Shown in pieces: positions 21,213 to 34,593 of a stretch of DNA of 64,000 bases. Source of the stretch: Sipunculus nudus. Lineage: Eukaryota > Annelida > Sipuncula > Golfingiida > Sipunculidae. The number at the start of each line of letters is the position of its first letter. The stretch's first letter is position 1. The stretch covers positions 6,635,464 to 6,699,463 of the forward strand of contig CM049320.1 in assembly GCA_026874595.1 (NCBI GenBank). Direction: 5' to 3'. The translations under genes were made by a program, and so were the position numbers. Under the pieces are notes generated by a model. That model was given only the letters and a program-made list of their open reading frames with translations. It ran no database searches and was not told the DNA's origin.

Positions 21213-21525
21213 TCTAATATTCTAAATCTGAGCGTTCATTCACACGTTTATTTTACACCTATTTTATTGCGCTTTTAATTCGAATAGTGAAGTTACCTTC
21301 AAGTTTAGAAATTATGATTCTTCTTAAAATGTTTAAAAAGTCTCTCTGGAAGAATAAAATTTTGCGCTGTTTACACGTAGGCTCCTCATGTTATTATTTT
21401 TGCATACTTATTTTTTTAATTGTATTGTAAACCTTTAGACAAGATAATTGATTTCTTGTAAGTGTCAACATGAAGGTTAAATAAAAACACTGCATTGAGA
21501 AACGCTTTCAGTTTATTTGTTGTGG

Positions 21526-21605
21526 TAATCCAAGGTCTGTGATGTCCTCTTTGGAACAAATGCACGGTTTTGTGATGTCCTCTTTGGAACAAGTACACGG
21601 TTTTG
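21526..21605 (+). repeat. Two-copy 37-bp direct repeat
   Basis: TGTGATGTCCTCTTTGGAAC followed by a CACGGTTTT block occurs twice in tandem. Also at about 26755-26832, 46350-46420 and 63425-63500. Confidence 0.85.
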
Positions 21606-22449
21606 AAATGATGCCCTCAGCATTTGAAAAATAATGTTATGGAGAGCAAATGCGTGTTCTCTGCTCCTTTAAATTATATGTAACGGGATCAGATTGCCTT
21701 CAAAGTGTAAACAGAGAAAAAAAAATGTATTTATTGTTTTAATCACATACTATTACATAGACGTAAATGTACCGCTTGTGCGTGAGAACGTGTAATTTAT
21801 GCAGAAATATATGTTTAATTCAGGACTGGCTTAAAAGTAAATCTGATTTTGATCTCATCAAGACAGCCATTGGGTGCTCTTTCTTTATATTATTTTAAGG
21901 TGAGCAGCAACAGAAAATAAAGCTCGAATGTGAACGGTCGGGTGTCATTACTATATTTAACAAGTAACAGGTTGTTTTTGCAAAACAAAAAGAGAGATAT
22001 GTCTCCCCTCCCTATGAGCCTCCCGTCCCTAAAGGGGAAAATACGGACTAAGTCAGAGTATTCACAAATTATTTCAATTTCGACTGATTTTACCTTGAAG
22101 ATGAAGGTCCCGGTTATTTTAACACATCCGAGATTTTATAGAAACATTTCAGAAGTCGAATTTCTTGAGAATATACTGTTTGGTTCAAAAGTTGTAGCGT
22201 TCACAAATAATTTCTGTTCCAGCTGGTTTGACCGTGAAGATCTATGTCAAATTCATACGTTTTTGAACTCGCCAAAGAACTCGGTTGAAACAAGTAGAGG
22301 AAAAAAATTTGAGGAGAAAATATGCGATACATTAAAAGTTATGCGGTTCCCAAAAATATCGTGTTTGTTTTTCATCTCACCCATGGGTGTATATATTTAG
22401 TTACAAAACTGTCACTGATAAAGTCTCTTCTGCAGTTTTTAAATGTTCA
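21606..22449. other. Spacer with a 156-codon open frame not accepted as a gene
   Basis: The plus-strand frame 21930-22400 (duplicate at 27158-27628) is broken by frameshifts in units 2 and 3. Internally it shows two related stretches (CACAAATTATTTC near 22064 and CACAAATAATTTC near 22202, each followed by a CTGRTTTKACC-like box), which suggests an old dispersed repeat. Confidence 0.5.
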
Positions 22450-22455
22450 TTTATT
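22450..22455 (-). terminator. AATAAA polyadenylation signal (minus strand)
   Basis: Lies 30 bases beyond the stop codon of the minus-strand exon 22485-22616, at the expected distance. Conserved in the other copies. Confidence 0.45.
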
Positions 22456-22484
22456 TGTTGAAAGCAAATGAGGCTTCAATAAGT

Positions 22485-22616
22485 TTACTCCGGGACGAAG
22501 ACCTTGACATTTTTACCAATGACTTGCACCTGGTCACCGTGCAACTTTATCAAAGGTAGCAGGAAGTATAACACGTCCGCTTGGTCCGCTCCTGGCATCA
22601 CAATAAACGCGTGCAC
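22485..22616 (-). CDS. Terminal coding exon, 132 bp, unknown family (unit 1, left copy)
   Basis: Minus-strand exon: the acceptor ATATCTTTTTTCAG precedes 22616, followed by 43 codons and a TAA stop at 22485-22487, with AATAAA 30 bases later. It reads VHAFIVMPGADQADVLYFLL, then PLIKLHGDQVQVIGKNVKVF and VPE. The pattern of alternating hydrophobic residues suggests beta strands at the end of a globular domain. The unit 2 copy differs by one synonymous change, and a gapless paralogue lies at 11455-11586 on the other strand. I cannot name the family. It is the best candidate for an expressed exon in the window. Confidence 0.6.
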   Translation of the reverse strand: MHAFIVMPGADQADVLYFLLPLIKLHGDQVQVIGKNVKVFVPE

Positions 22617-22778
22617 CTGAAAAAAGATATAGTCGAAACATAATAACCAAGCTTAATGACACCATTATTTCCTTATAATTATATTAATTTCAGCACCATA
22701 ATACAGTCACTTGTTCACGGTCACGTTTCGTTTTTACTCTGTATATAAGACTACGTTCGAACACCATCTCGAAAATGC

Positions 22779-22891
<113 letters not shown>

Positions 22892-25663
22892 GCACGCTAT
22901 ATGTTTACTTTAAACAATATACATTTTACATTTTGATTCTAAAGATTCAGAATTTCATATCCTAGATAACATAATTTGTCAAATTTTAAATCACTGTGCT
23001 ATTATATACTGTTCTTGTTTTGGCACTTACATATGTCATTGTATGCAAAACTGATTAAAACCCTTAAACGTTACGGTTATTTAATAAGGGAAAACCTGAC
23101 AGTTTTTTTCTACCAATACAATTCCCAAAATTATTTGAACATGATATTTACATGGCATGCTTTGTTTGATTATTAAATAGATTTTCGGGGTCATGTGCTT
23201 GCAATTAAATAAATTTTCGGGGTCATGTGCTTGCAGTATACGAAGTTGAAAATTTACTCTTGTGGTGGGTTTTTGTATGATATTATAACTGAGAAGGAAA
23301 CAAAATTGCACGTTTTAAAAAGATGACCATTCATAATATTTTACATAAACAAGAAGAATTTTTTTTTTATCTAATTAAAAGACAAACAAGTGTTTGTAAT
23401 AGGGTAAAATTTTAAATTATCATGAACAAGTTTGAAATTCTAAAGAGTTACTAGTGAGTGAGCCGTCCACACATAAATGCCTTCTGGCGTCAACAATATG
23501 TAATCGGCCTTTAAAAGGCCAAAACTATAAGAAATAAAATATATGAGAACCTAATAAAATCGGTATACACTAATTTTCCCTTTAGAGATACACCATGAGT
23601 GTCACTTTTAATGACATATGTTCAGTTTTATCATGTTCTTCCGACTGTCAAAACTGATTCTTGACGCTGGTAGGTTACTCCACTTGAGCATCTTCTTTTA
23701 ATAATATTTAAAAATTTAGAAGTTAAAAAGTGTGACTGGTTGTTAGAGCCTGGTGCCATTTTGCCCCGCCTCAAGCCGAGCTAAGATCAAGCCGAGCCGA
23801 CCCGCGTTTTCATTAAGCCGAAGTGAGCCGATTTTGTGCAGTTCAGTTTGTTTTGAGGAAAAAAAGTAATACAAAATATATATCTTTTACTATTATAATC
23901 GCCCGAAACATAAACAAACTGACACAGTTAAACAGTCCCTAAAAGCTTTTCATTCCAACAAAATCAGACAATGGCGCGTATTCTCTGGCGAGTGCTTGGG
24001 TGGATAAAGCGGAGGCACAGGGGGCGCGCACCTCTGTCGAAGCTCTTTAAAAAACAGCTTTAAATAAGCTAACCACATATTCTTTATCCATTGAATGCTA
24101 AGTGTTCACGTAAAATCAAATGAAGTTGGTGAACTGTCTAGGGACAGACATTGGCCAATGACAAAACAAGACTAGAGTGGCATCTGAGACTGAATTTCTA
24201 CCTTGGTGGAATTTTAGCCATATTCTCTGCACATAATTTTTATATTAAATCCTATATATTGTCACTGAATGTCAAACGGGATCGGGGGGGGATGGGGGGG
24301 GGGGGGGCCACCATTGTTATTTGTTCGTTGTTAACGGAGTTTGATGAAATTTTCTGGATAGCTCAGCAATGAAACAAGGAACAATTGATTAAATTTGGGG
24401 CCGATCCATGCGTAAAAAAGCTCTGGTGATTTTTTTTGGGGGGGGAGGGGGTCTATTGCATAGTTGCTTACAATTAGATTTAGCAGGTGACGATATTAAC
24501 ATATTTTGAGAGAGTCGTGACGTCATAAAGCACAAGGACATCACTCCATGTGTACGTGCCGTTTCCCTGAAAGGTGTCAGTATATCAACGTAAAACAGGG
24601 TTGCGGGACACGGTTGTTTGTAGTTGTTTTAATAGTCCGGGGCCCTGTTTTAATAAGAAAATAAATGATTTAAGCTCCCCCCAAAAAACCCACCCCAACA
24701 GGGACTAAAAATCCGACTTTGGCAAGTTTCGAGGGCTAGTTTCTTCAGTAGTAGCGTGTAAGATTCCTTATCTACTGAATATGGAATATGTGTTGAGAGA
24801 TTTCATATGAACCTGCTCGGCTAAGATTCGAAGGCAAGTTTCTTCAGTAGTGCGTGTAAGATTCCTTTTCTACGGAATATGGATCGTGTGTTGAGAGATT
24901 TCATATGAACCTGCACGGCGACATGCATTTTTTTCTATGTGATGCCCCTTAATAACATCCGTAAACTAAAAAATCGGTTAAAAGTACAGTACAGGTGACC
25001 TGACTAAAACTGTCTTCCCGTCTGATGGTGTGTCCTTATTTTTCTCGCTCCCACGTGAAGCTTACTTAAGGATTGAACAAATTTTATCAGATGAACATAA
25101 AAGTAAGACAATATGAAACTTTTTTTTCAAATAAAAAAATAAGGTAGAGTAATGGCAGTTCGTGGCAATTCACTTATATTGCACTTTTACCCAAATTCGC
25201 TAAGTGTATCGATCGCGTGTTCGTGGCAGTTCACTTATATTGCACTTTTACCAAAATTCGCTACGTGTAGCGATCGTTCTTGCTGGATATAAAAGCATTC
25301 CGGTTGCCGGGTCCGCGCATGAGGAATCTCAAAACGTTTACCGATTTTATACGCTTTCCCGTACATCTTAGCTTTAGTCTGCAAAAATATTCGACTTTGC
25401 CTGTTTATTACTTCTCCCTGGCGGCAGGGGTAATGTTTTTGCGAGTGTTGGTTTGTTTCATTGCTTGTTAGCACTAATAGTTAAACAGTTGACGGACTTT
25501 GATGATGAAATCTTCAGAATAGCAATGATCGAAGGAAAAATTGATTAAATAATGATACAAAAACTTTCTTGATCCAGGAGTATTTTGAAAGAAAATACCG
25601 CTATAAGGCTAATGAACTGATTTAACGGAGGTCTGCGCTCTCTGAGTGTTTTTTTTTTTCTAG

Positions 25664-25872
25664 TTGAAGGATGCGACACTGGTATGGGATACATCTATGT
25701 ACCGTTTTCAGGAATCTCCTGCTTCCGGCTTCAAGTATAGGAAAAGAACAACTGGAAAGATACAAACAGTTGGTGTAACCAGGAGTGATCTGGTTTCCAT
25801 AGAAACGAGCAGGAGCAGGAACATCTGGCTGACGTCATCAGGCGCAACTCACGTCTCTATCCCACTGCTTAA
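25664..25872 (+). pseudogene. Decayed C-type lectin domain exon (5.2-kb duplicate copy)
   Basis: Copy of 20432-20641 with an additional one-base loss (GAAACGAGCAGG), which shifts the KKEQEHL part out of frame. This private difference separates the two 5.2-kb copies. Confidence 0.55.
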
Positions 25873-25938
25873 TAATATGAATTATAATAATAAGAAAAGT
25901 AATAAAGTAATTATAATTATAGTCATTACATAATAAAA

Positions 25939-25987
<49 letters not shown>

Positions 25988-26298
25988 TTTAAACGTATGC
26001 AGAATAATTTTCACAGTAGCTTTTAGATAAAATCACGGAAAATGTTTGAAGTGTAATACCCCGGAAAATTTTAATGTTAACAATGTCTAAATTAATGTTT
26101 ACTTTATCATACAGTCGCTTGTCTTAATGAAAATATAACCTTCTATTATGTAACAACTTATTTGAGCTTAATATTGTATAAAATAGTATACTTTGAAATA
26201 AAATGTTTTGCCATGTTATTTTTCGTGTAATGTTTGCTTGTAAGTTAGTGTTGTTTTAAGAGTCTTAGAGCAAGAACAAATATTGGGTTTGTCGACAG

Positions 26299-26440
26299 GT
26301 GGAACGTGAAATATTCCATGGACCTGGGGCAGTACTCACAGTGTCCTTGTAAGCAGAAGATTTTATTCGCGCGCGACGATCGTGAACACGGAATCTTCTT
26401 ATTGACTCATCTTCGAGTCCGAAACATGCGAGACCTGTGA
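26299..26440 (+). pseudogene. Exon candidate with 65-bp deletion (5.2-kb duplicate copy)
   Basis: Identical in structure to 21071-21212. The shared deletion shows it predates the 5.2-kb duplication. Confidence 0.4.
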
Positions 26441-27712
26441 TCTAATATTCTAAATCTGAGCGTTCATTCACACGTTTATTTTACACCTATTTTATTGCGC
26501 TTTTAATTCGAATAGTGAAGTTACCTTCAAGTTTAGAAATTATGATTCTTCTTAAAATGTTTAAAAAGTCTCTCTGGAAGAATAAAATTTTGCGCTGTTT
26601 ACACGTAGGCTCCTCATGTTATTATTTTTGCATACTTATTTTTTTAATTGTATTGTAAACCTTTAGACAAGATAATTGATTTCTTGTAAGTGTCAACATG
26701 AAGGTTAAATAAAAACACTGCATTGAGAAACGCTTTCAGTTTATTTGTTGTGGTAATCCAAGGTCTGTGATGTCCTCTTTGGAACAAATGCACGGTTTTG
26801 TGATGTCCTCTTTGGAACAAGTACACGGTTTTGAAATGATGCCCTCAGCATTTGAAAAATAATGTTATGGAGAGCAAATGCGTGTTCTCTGCTCCTTTAA
26901 ATTATATGTAACGGGATCAGATTGCCTTCAAAGTGTAAACAGAGAAAAAAAAATGTATTTATTGTTTTAATCACATACTATTACATAGACGTAAATGTAC
27001 CGCTTGTGCGTGAGAACGTGTAATTTATGCAGAAATATATGTTTAATTCAGGACTGGCTTAAAAGTAAATCTGATTTTGATCTCATCAAGACAGCCATTG
27101 GGTGCTCTTTCTTTATATTATTTTAAGGTGAGCAGCAACAGAAAATAAAGCTCGAATGTGAACGGTCGGGTGTCATTACTATATTTAACAAGTAACAGGT
27201 TGTTTTTGCAAAACAAAAAGAGAGATATGTCTCCCCTCCCTATGAGCCTCCCGTCCCTAAAGGGGAAAATACGGACTAAGTCAGAGTATTCACAAATTAT
27301 TTCAATTTCGACTGATTTTACCTTGAAGATGAAGGTCCCGGTTATTTTAACACATCCGAGATTTTATAGAAACATTTCAGAAGTCGAATTTCTTGAGAAT
27401 ATACTGTTTGGTTCAAAAGTTGTAGCGTTCACAAATAATTTCTGTTCCAGCTGGTTTGACCGTGAAGATCTATGTCAAATTCATACGTTTTTGAACTCGC
27501 CAAAGAACTCGGTTGAAACAAGTAGAGGAAAAAAATTTGAGGAGAAAATATGCGATACATTAAAAGTTATGCGGTTCCCAAAAATATCGTGTTTGTTTTT
27601 CATCTCACCCATGGGTGTATATATTTAGTTACAAAACTGTCACTGATAAAGTCTCTTCTGCAGTTTTTAAATGTTCATTTATTTGTTGAAAGCAAATGAG
27701 GCTTCAATAAGT

Positions 27713-27844
27713 TTACTCCGGGACGAAGACCTTGACATTTTTACCAATGACTTGCACCTGGTCACCGTGCAACTTTATCAAAGGTAGCAGGAAGTATAAC
27801 ACGTCCGCTTGGTCCGCTCCTGGCATCACAATAAACGCGTGCAC
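27713..27844 (-). CDS. Terminal coding exon, 132 bp (5.2-kb duplicate copy)
   Basis: Identical to 22485-22616 by eye, including acceptor, stop and polyadenylation signal. In this arrangement the 23-copy array (29375-32201) and the 193-bp exon (34401-34593) lie upstream on the same strand. Confidence 0.6.
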   Translation of the reverse strand: MHAFIVMPGADQADVLYFLLPLIKLHGDQVQVIGKNVKVFVPE

Positions 27845-28008
27845 CTGAAAAAAGATATAGTCGAAACATAATAACCAAGCTTAATGACACCATTATTTCC
27901 TTATAATTATATTAATTTCAGCACCATAATACAGTCACTTGTTCACGGTCACGTTTCGTTTTTACTCTGTATATAAGACTACGTTCGAACACCATCTCGA
28001 AAATGCGA

Positions 28009-28123
<115 letters not shown>

Positions 28124-29374
28124 GCACGCTATATGTTTACTTTAAACAATATACATTTTACATTTTGATTCTAAAGATTCAGAATTTCATATCCTAGATA
28201 ACATAATTTGTCAAATTTTAAATCACTGTGCTATTATATACTGTTCTTGTTTTGGCACTTACATATGTCATTGTATGCAAAACTGATTAAAACCCTTAAA
28301 CGTTACGGTTATTTAATAAGGGAAAACCTGACAGTTTTTTTCTACCAATACAATTCCCAAAATTATTTGAACATGATATTTACATGGCATGCTTTGTTTG
28401 ATTATTAAATAGATTTTCGGGGTCATGTGCTTGCAATTAAATAAATTTTCGGGGTCATGTGCTTGCAGTATACGAAGTTGAAAATTTACTCTTGTGGTGG
28501 GTTTTTGTATGATATTATAACTGAGAAGGAAACAAAATTGCACGTTTTAAAAAGATGACCATTCATAATATTTTACATAAACAAGAAGAATTTTTTTTTT
28601 ATCTAATTAAAAGACAAACAAGTGTTTGTAATAGGGTAAAATTTTAAATTATCATGAACAAGTTTGAAATTCTAAAGAGTTACTAGTGAGTGAGCCGTCC
28701 ACACATAAATGCCTTCTGGCGTCAACAATATGTAATCGGCCTTTAAAAGGCCAAAACTATAAGAAATAAAATATATGAGAACCTAATAAAATCGGTATAC
28801 ACTAATTTTCCCTTTAGAGATACACCATGAGTGTCACTTTTAATGACATATGTTCAGTTTTATCATGTTCTTCCGACTGTCAAAACTGATTCTTGACGCT
28901 GGTAGGTTACTCCACTTGAGCATCTTCTTTTAATAATATTTAAAAATTTAGAAGTTAAAAAGTGTGACTGGTTGTTAGAGCCTGGTGCCATTTTGCCCCG
29001 CCTCAAGCCGAGCTAAGATCAAGCCGAGCCGACCCGCGTTTTCATTAAGCCGAAGTGAGCCGATTTTGTGCAGTTCAGTTTGTTTTGAGGAAAAAAAGTA
29101 ATACAAAATATATATCTTTTACTATTATAATCGCCCGAAACATAAACAAACTGACACAGTTAAACAGTCCCTAAAAGCTTTTCATTCCAACAAAATCAGA
29201 CAATGGCTTGTATTCTCTGGCGAGTGCTTGGGTGGATAAAGCGGAGGCACAGGGGGCGCGCACCTCTGTTTCGACAACAGAAATGCAGGAATTATAATAA
29301 GTAACCATGTGCCGGAATTCTCAACTGGCCCCGTTTCCCTCCCTAAATTTCTGTATGCGAGAGATACATATAAA

Positions 29375-32201
29375 TACCATTAACCTATGTGGTATACTGA
29401 TAAATGTGCCAGGGTGTTGAGCCTCTTTTCTCATATAATGTATCCTGAACATTGAGTTAACGTTTACAGCTATAGGTCAGGTAGAAAATATGGTTAAGAC
29501 CATTAACCCATATGGTATACTGATAAATGTGCCAGGGTGTTGAGCCTCTTTTCTCATATAATGTATCCTGAACATTAAGATAACGTTTACAGCTATAGGT
29601 CAGGTAGAAAATATGGTTAAGACCATTAACCCATATGGTATACTGATAAATGTGCCAGGGTGTTGAGCCTCTTTTCTCATATAATGTATCCTGAACATTA
29701 AGATAACGTTTACAGCTATAGGTCAGGTAGAAAATATGGTTAAGACCATTAACCCATATGGTATACTGATAAATGTGCCAGGGTGTTGAGCCTCTTTTCT
29801 CATATAATGTATCCTGAACATTTAGATAACGTTTACAGCTATAGGTCAGGTAGAAAATATGGTTAAGACCATTAACCCATGTGGTATACTGATAAATGTG
29901 CCAGGGTGTTGAGCCTCTTTTCTGATATAATGTATCCTGAACATTTAGATAACGTTTACAGCTATAGGTCAGGTAGATAATAAGGTTAAGACCATTAACC
30001 CATGTGGTATACTGATAAATGTGCCAGGGTGTTGAGCCTCTTTTCTGATATAATGTATCCTGAACATTAAGATAACGTTTACAGCTATAGGTCAGGTAGA
30101 AAATATGGTTAAGACCATTAACCCATGTGGTATACTGATAAATGTGCCAGGGTGTTGAGCCTCTTTTCTGATATAATGTATCCTGAACATTAAGATAACG
30201 TTTACAGCTATAGGTCAGGTAGAAAATATGGTTAAGACCATTAACCCATGTGGTATACTGATAAATGTGCCAGGGTGTTGAGCCTCTTTTCTGATATAAT
30301 GTATCCTGAACATTAAGATAACGTTTACAGCTATAGGTCAGGTAGAAAATATGGTTAAGACCATTAACCCATGTGGTATACTGATAAATGTGCCAGGGTG
30401 TTGAGCCTCTTTTCTGATATAATGTATCCTGAACATTAAGATAACTTTACAGCTATAGGTCAGGTAGAAAATATGGTTAAGACCATTAACCCATGTGGTA
30501 TACTGATAAATGTGCCAGGGTGTTGAGCCTCTTTTCTCATATAATGTATCCTGAACATTTAGATAACGTTTACAGCTATAGGTCAGGTAGAAAATATGGT
30601 TAAGACCATTAACCCATGTGGTATACTGATAAATGTGCCAGGGTGTTGAGCCTCTTTTCTGATATAATGTATCCTGAACATTTAGATAACGTTAACAGCT
30701 ATAGGTCAGGTAGAAAATATGGTTAAGACCATTAACCCATGTGGTATACTGATAAATGTGCCAGGGTGTTGAGCCTCTTTTCTGATATAATGTATCCTGA
30801 ACATTAAGATAACGTTTACAGCTATAGGTCAGGTAGAAAATATGGTTAAGACCATTAACCCATGTGGTATACTGATAAATGTGCCAGGGTGTTGAGCCTC
30901 TTTTCTCATATAATGTATCCTGAACATTTAGATAACGTTTACAGCTATAGGTCAGGTAGAAAATATGGTTAAGACCATTAACCCATGTGGTATACTGATA
31001 AATGTGCCAGGGTGTTGAGCCTCTTTTCTGATATAATGTATCCTGAACATTTAGATAACGTTTACAGCTATAGGTCAGGTAGAAAATATGGTTAAGACCA
31101 TTAACCCATGTGGTATACTGATAAATGTGCCAGGGTGTTGAGCCTCTTTTCTGATATAATGTATCCTGAACATTAAGATAACGTTTACAGCTATAGGTCA
31201 GGTAGATAATATGGTTAAGACCATTAACCCATGTGGTATACTGATAAATGTGCCAGGGTGTTGAGCCTCTTTTCTGATATAATGTATCCTGAACATTAAG
31301 ATAACGTTTACAGCTATAGGTCAGGTAGATAATATGGTTAAGACCATTAACCCATGTGGTATACTGATAAATGTGCCAGGGTGTTGAGCCTCTTTTCTGA
31401 TATAATGTATCCTGAACATTAAGATAACGTTTACAGCTATAGGTCAGGTAGATAATATGGTTAAGACCATTAACCCATGTGGTATACTGATAAATGTGCC
31501 AGGGTGTTGAGCCTCTTTTCTGATATAATGTATCCTGAACATTTAGATAACGTTTACAGCTATAGGTCAGGTAGAAAATATGGTTAAGACCATTAACCCA
31601 TGTGGTATACTGATAAATGTGCCAGGGTGTTGAGCCTCTTTTCTGATATAATGTATCCTGAACATTAAGATAACGTTTACAGCTATAGGTCAGGTAGATA
31701 ATATGGTTAAGACCATTAACCCATGTGGTATACTGATAAATGTGCCAGGGTGTTGAGCCTCTTTTCTGATATAATGTATCCTGAACATTAAGATAACGTT
31801 TACAGCTATAGGTCAGGTAGATAATATGGTTAAGACCATTAACCCATGTGGTATACTGATAAATGTGCCAGGGTGTTGAGCCTCTTTTCTGATATAATGT
31901 ATCCTGAACATTAAGATAACGTTTACAGCTATAGGTCAGGTAGATAATATGGTTAAGACCATTAACCCATGTGGTATACTGATAAATGTGCCAGGGTGTT
32001 GAGCCTCTTTTCTGATATAATGTATCCTGAACATTAAGATAACGTTTACAGCTATAGGTCAGGTAGATAATATGGTTAAGACCATTAACCCATGTGGTAT
32101 ACTGATAAATGTGCCAGGGTGTTGAGCCTCTTTTCTGATATAATGTATCCTGAACATTAAGATAACGTTTACAGCTATAGGTCAGGTAGATAATATGGTT
32201 A
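29375..32201 (-). repeat. 123-bp minisatellite array, 23 copies (unit 2)
   Basis: Same repeat as 6680-9631 but with more internal variation: CATATAATG versus GATATAATG, CATTTAG versus CATTAAG, CCCATATGG versus CCCATGTGG. The left-hand copies form a distinct variant group. One copy near 30441 lacks a base (GATAACTTTACAGC), which interrupts the minus-strand frame, so the open frame covers only 30692-32242. Confidence 0.95.
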
Positions 32202-33023
32202 GGTCGAACATTCCGCAGAGCAGAGTATATGGTTCTTGTCATATTAGTTCATCGGGAAGATCCTTCATGTCGTAAGATGGTTGCTGCTATATGTCATAGA
32301 CTGAAAATTCATGTCATAGGAAACATTACAGGTCATAGGTCATGCGGAAAAACCTTCATGTTATAGGTATTTTGTCATAGATCACATGTCACAGACCAAA
32401 CGTATGCGCCTCCTCGTAATAGGCCATAAGTCAGGAGGTATTGCTTGTAGGTCAAAGGTAAGCTACAGTTCATCAACTACGTCATCAACATATCATTCGA
32501 GCCATAGATATCAGGTCATAGGTCATGAGGATATATTTCATTTCCTAGGTCAAAGGTTACATTGTTTCTATTTCAGATCACAGGGCGAGTCATTAATATC
32601 ATAGGTCATAAGCCAGGTCTAAGATGTCAAGGCACAGGTTTCGTCATGGGTTAGAACCTACTTTTCGGTGGCCACGATTTGTTCTATTCGGAGGGCATAG
32701 AAGTCGTTTCTTATATGCCATTCTGATAGGTCATAACCCAGGTTATATGCTATTTTGTGCACACCAATGGCACAGGTCAGACGGTATTCTTTCATTCAAT
32801 AGGTCAAAGAGCGGGTTATATAGGTCATGAGGCAGGTTATAGTGCCAGACACTGGTCGAAGGATAGATTGCTCACGTCATAGGTCACATGTATGTTGGTA
32901 TTAGGGCATACTTAAATAGGGTTATGGTCATTTACGTCATGAACGGGAAATGAATGGGTAACGTTATAGGTCATGGTCAAGTATATAGATTATATATGTC
33001 ATGTAGTTCATAGGTAAGATGGA
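32202..33023 (+). repeat. AGGTCA-rich degenerate repeat (unit 2)
   Basis: Copy of 9632-10452 with the DR1 pairs kept at 32330-32342 and 32513-32525. Confidence 0.6.
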
Positions 33024-34400
33024 AACCCAAATGTCATACGTCACAGATCTTTCACCGATCTTGTCACAGTTCATATTGTAGGTCGCTAGGTCATAGATGT
33101 GGTTGTTAATGATAAAAAAATGTTACGCTTTATTTATCATACCTCAGTCTTGAAGACACATTTATACAACGCCAGTTTCAGCACTTTTTGTCTTTCTCAA
33201 AAGGCGAACGTGGTTTCCTCTCACATTATGTCAAGATACTGGTCCACGGATTTACCTGTATTAAAAATTAAGTATAACATTACTTAAATAATTTGCGCTT
33301 CAACGAGCAGTTGTACATTCAATCGTCCCGGATCTCCTCAACTTTAAACCACTCCTTGTATGGCCAGATTCCCTGGGTCCCACCACAAGGGTAGGCACAA
33401 AGCAAAAATGTTATCAAGCTCCAGCTCCACATCCCTGCTCTAGCTCATGTTATTACATCGGTACTGACACAGGGCAAAGAATCAGAGCAACGAGGGCCGA
33501 TGTCGCATGTTTAAACTTATTCCTTTACGAACAAGAAAGCGATGGCAGCCCGCATACTTCAGCTAGTATATCAGATTCAAACTTAAGTGGTTCATAGACG
33601 TAAGCTTAGAAAGTAAGTTATCTAATGAGAGTTACAGTTCTTCACAAACTCAGAACAGGTTAGTACTGCCCATCAAAACAAAGGCGGCTACAATAGTTAA
33701 CAACTGTTTATTCAGTCGGGGAGAAATTTTACCTCGTTCGGAACATTTACACTCATAGGGTCCTGTTTTCATACCAAACATGTTTAATATTCATTGTTTG
33801 TATGGATTCCTTCTTAAAATATCATGGTATCTGCCAAGGTATCCATCTAAATCCGTTTACCTACTCCTCTACATCTGTTTCAATATGCTTGTACTGGGCC
33901 CTATCGATGGTTCAAAACATAGCGCGCACACCTAATGACGAATCCAGATGTTTAGGCGTCAGACCATTGTTTATTATTTCATGTTTCTTGTCTTTGTTTC
34001 ACAGTTGTTACACATGGCACTTCTGATATGGCAGTGTTGTTGTGGTGATTAAATAATTGTGCACTGTTTTTTCTCACACACAGAAAAGTGACAACGTATT
34101 AAACAGGTAAAATTTGAGATCCGTCAGCCATGACAGTTTTGCTGGAAAACGTTTCATCCAAAGTGAACTAATATTGTGAGTTAATACATATTTTTTTTTC
34201 AAATAATTACCCTACTACTTGTGATGACGAATTTGAATTTGGTGTTACTCAAATGACTCCGTACATTCCATAAAATTATCATATCACAATTGATTAACAA
34301 AAATGCAACTAGACAACCCACCTGAGACATAAACAAAATAACATCAAAAGCACCTTCTTACGGTGGTAAAATTAAAAAATTAGATGCCTTTATATTCCAC
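33024..34400. other. Spacer present in units 2 and 3 only
   Basis: Sequence between the AGGTCA-rich block and the 193-bp exon, matched by about 50090-51466 in unit 3 and deleted from unit 1. Open frames at 33099-33287 and 33802-34026 differ between copies by frameshifts and have no splice context. No gene is called. Confidence 0.5.
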
Positions 34401-34593
34401 CTTGAAATGGCCCAGAAAACGAAGTCCCCCTCTGTTACTCTGAGGTTTGGGCCTGGGGAACACAGACTCTCGTCCACTCTCATAATGTTCTTGGCGAAGT
34501 TTTCGTACTCGTACAGAGGACAGGAGTTCACGTCAACAGACTGACCCACAGTAAAGTTTAGATCTCCTACCGCCGAGTCTGGTTTCTTTACCA
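34401..34593 (-). CDS. Internal coding exon, 193 bp, unknown family (unit 2)
   Basis: Minus-strand exon. The acceptor TCTAATTACAG precedes 34593 and the donor after 34401 reads GTGGAA. It is open throughout with 2 bases, 63 codons, 2 bases. The residues look like a secreted or extracellular domain: SAVGDLNFTVGQSVDVNSC near the start, then YEYENFAKN, DESLCSPGPNLRVTEGDF and VFWAIS at the end, with two cysteines. The copy in unit 3 keeps the frame with few changes. I do not recognise the family. Its strand matches the 132-bp terminal exon at 27713-27844, and the 123-bp array lies between them, but phases do not fit directly, so another exon is needed. It is absent from unit 1 because of the 1.9-kb deletion. 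Confidence 0.55.

Noticed and set aside
21930-22400. 156-codon plus-strand open frame (duplicate at 27158-27628)
   Set aside because: Frameshifted in units 2 and 3, no domain, and it contains an internal diverged repeat typical of old dispersed repeats.
30692-32242. 516-codon minus-strand open frame
   Set aside because: Same cause as the 859-codon frame; it ends where a single copy has lost a base.
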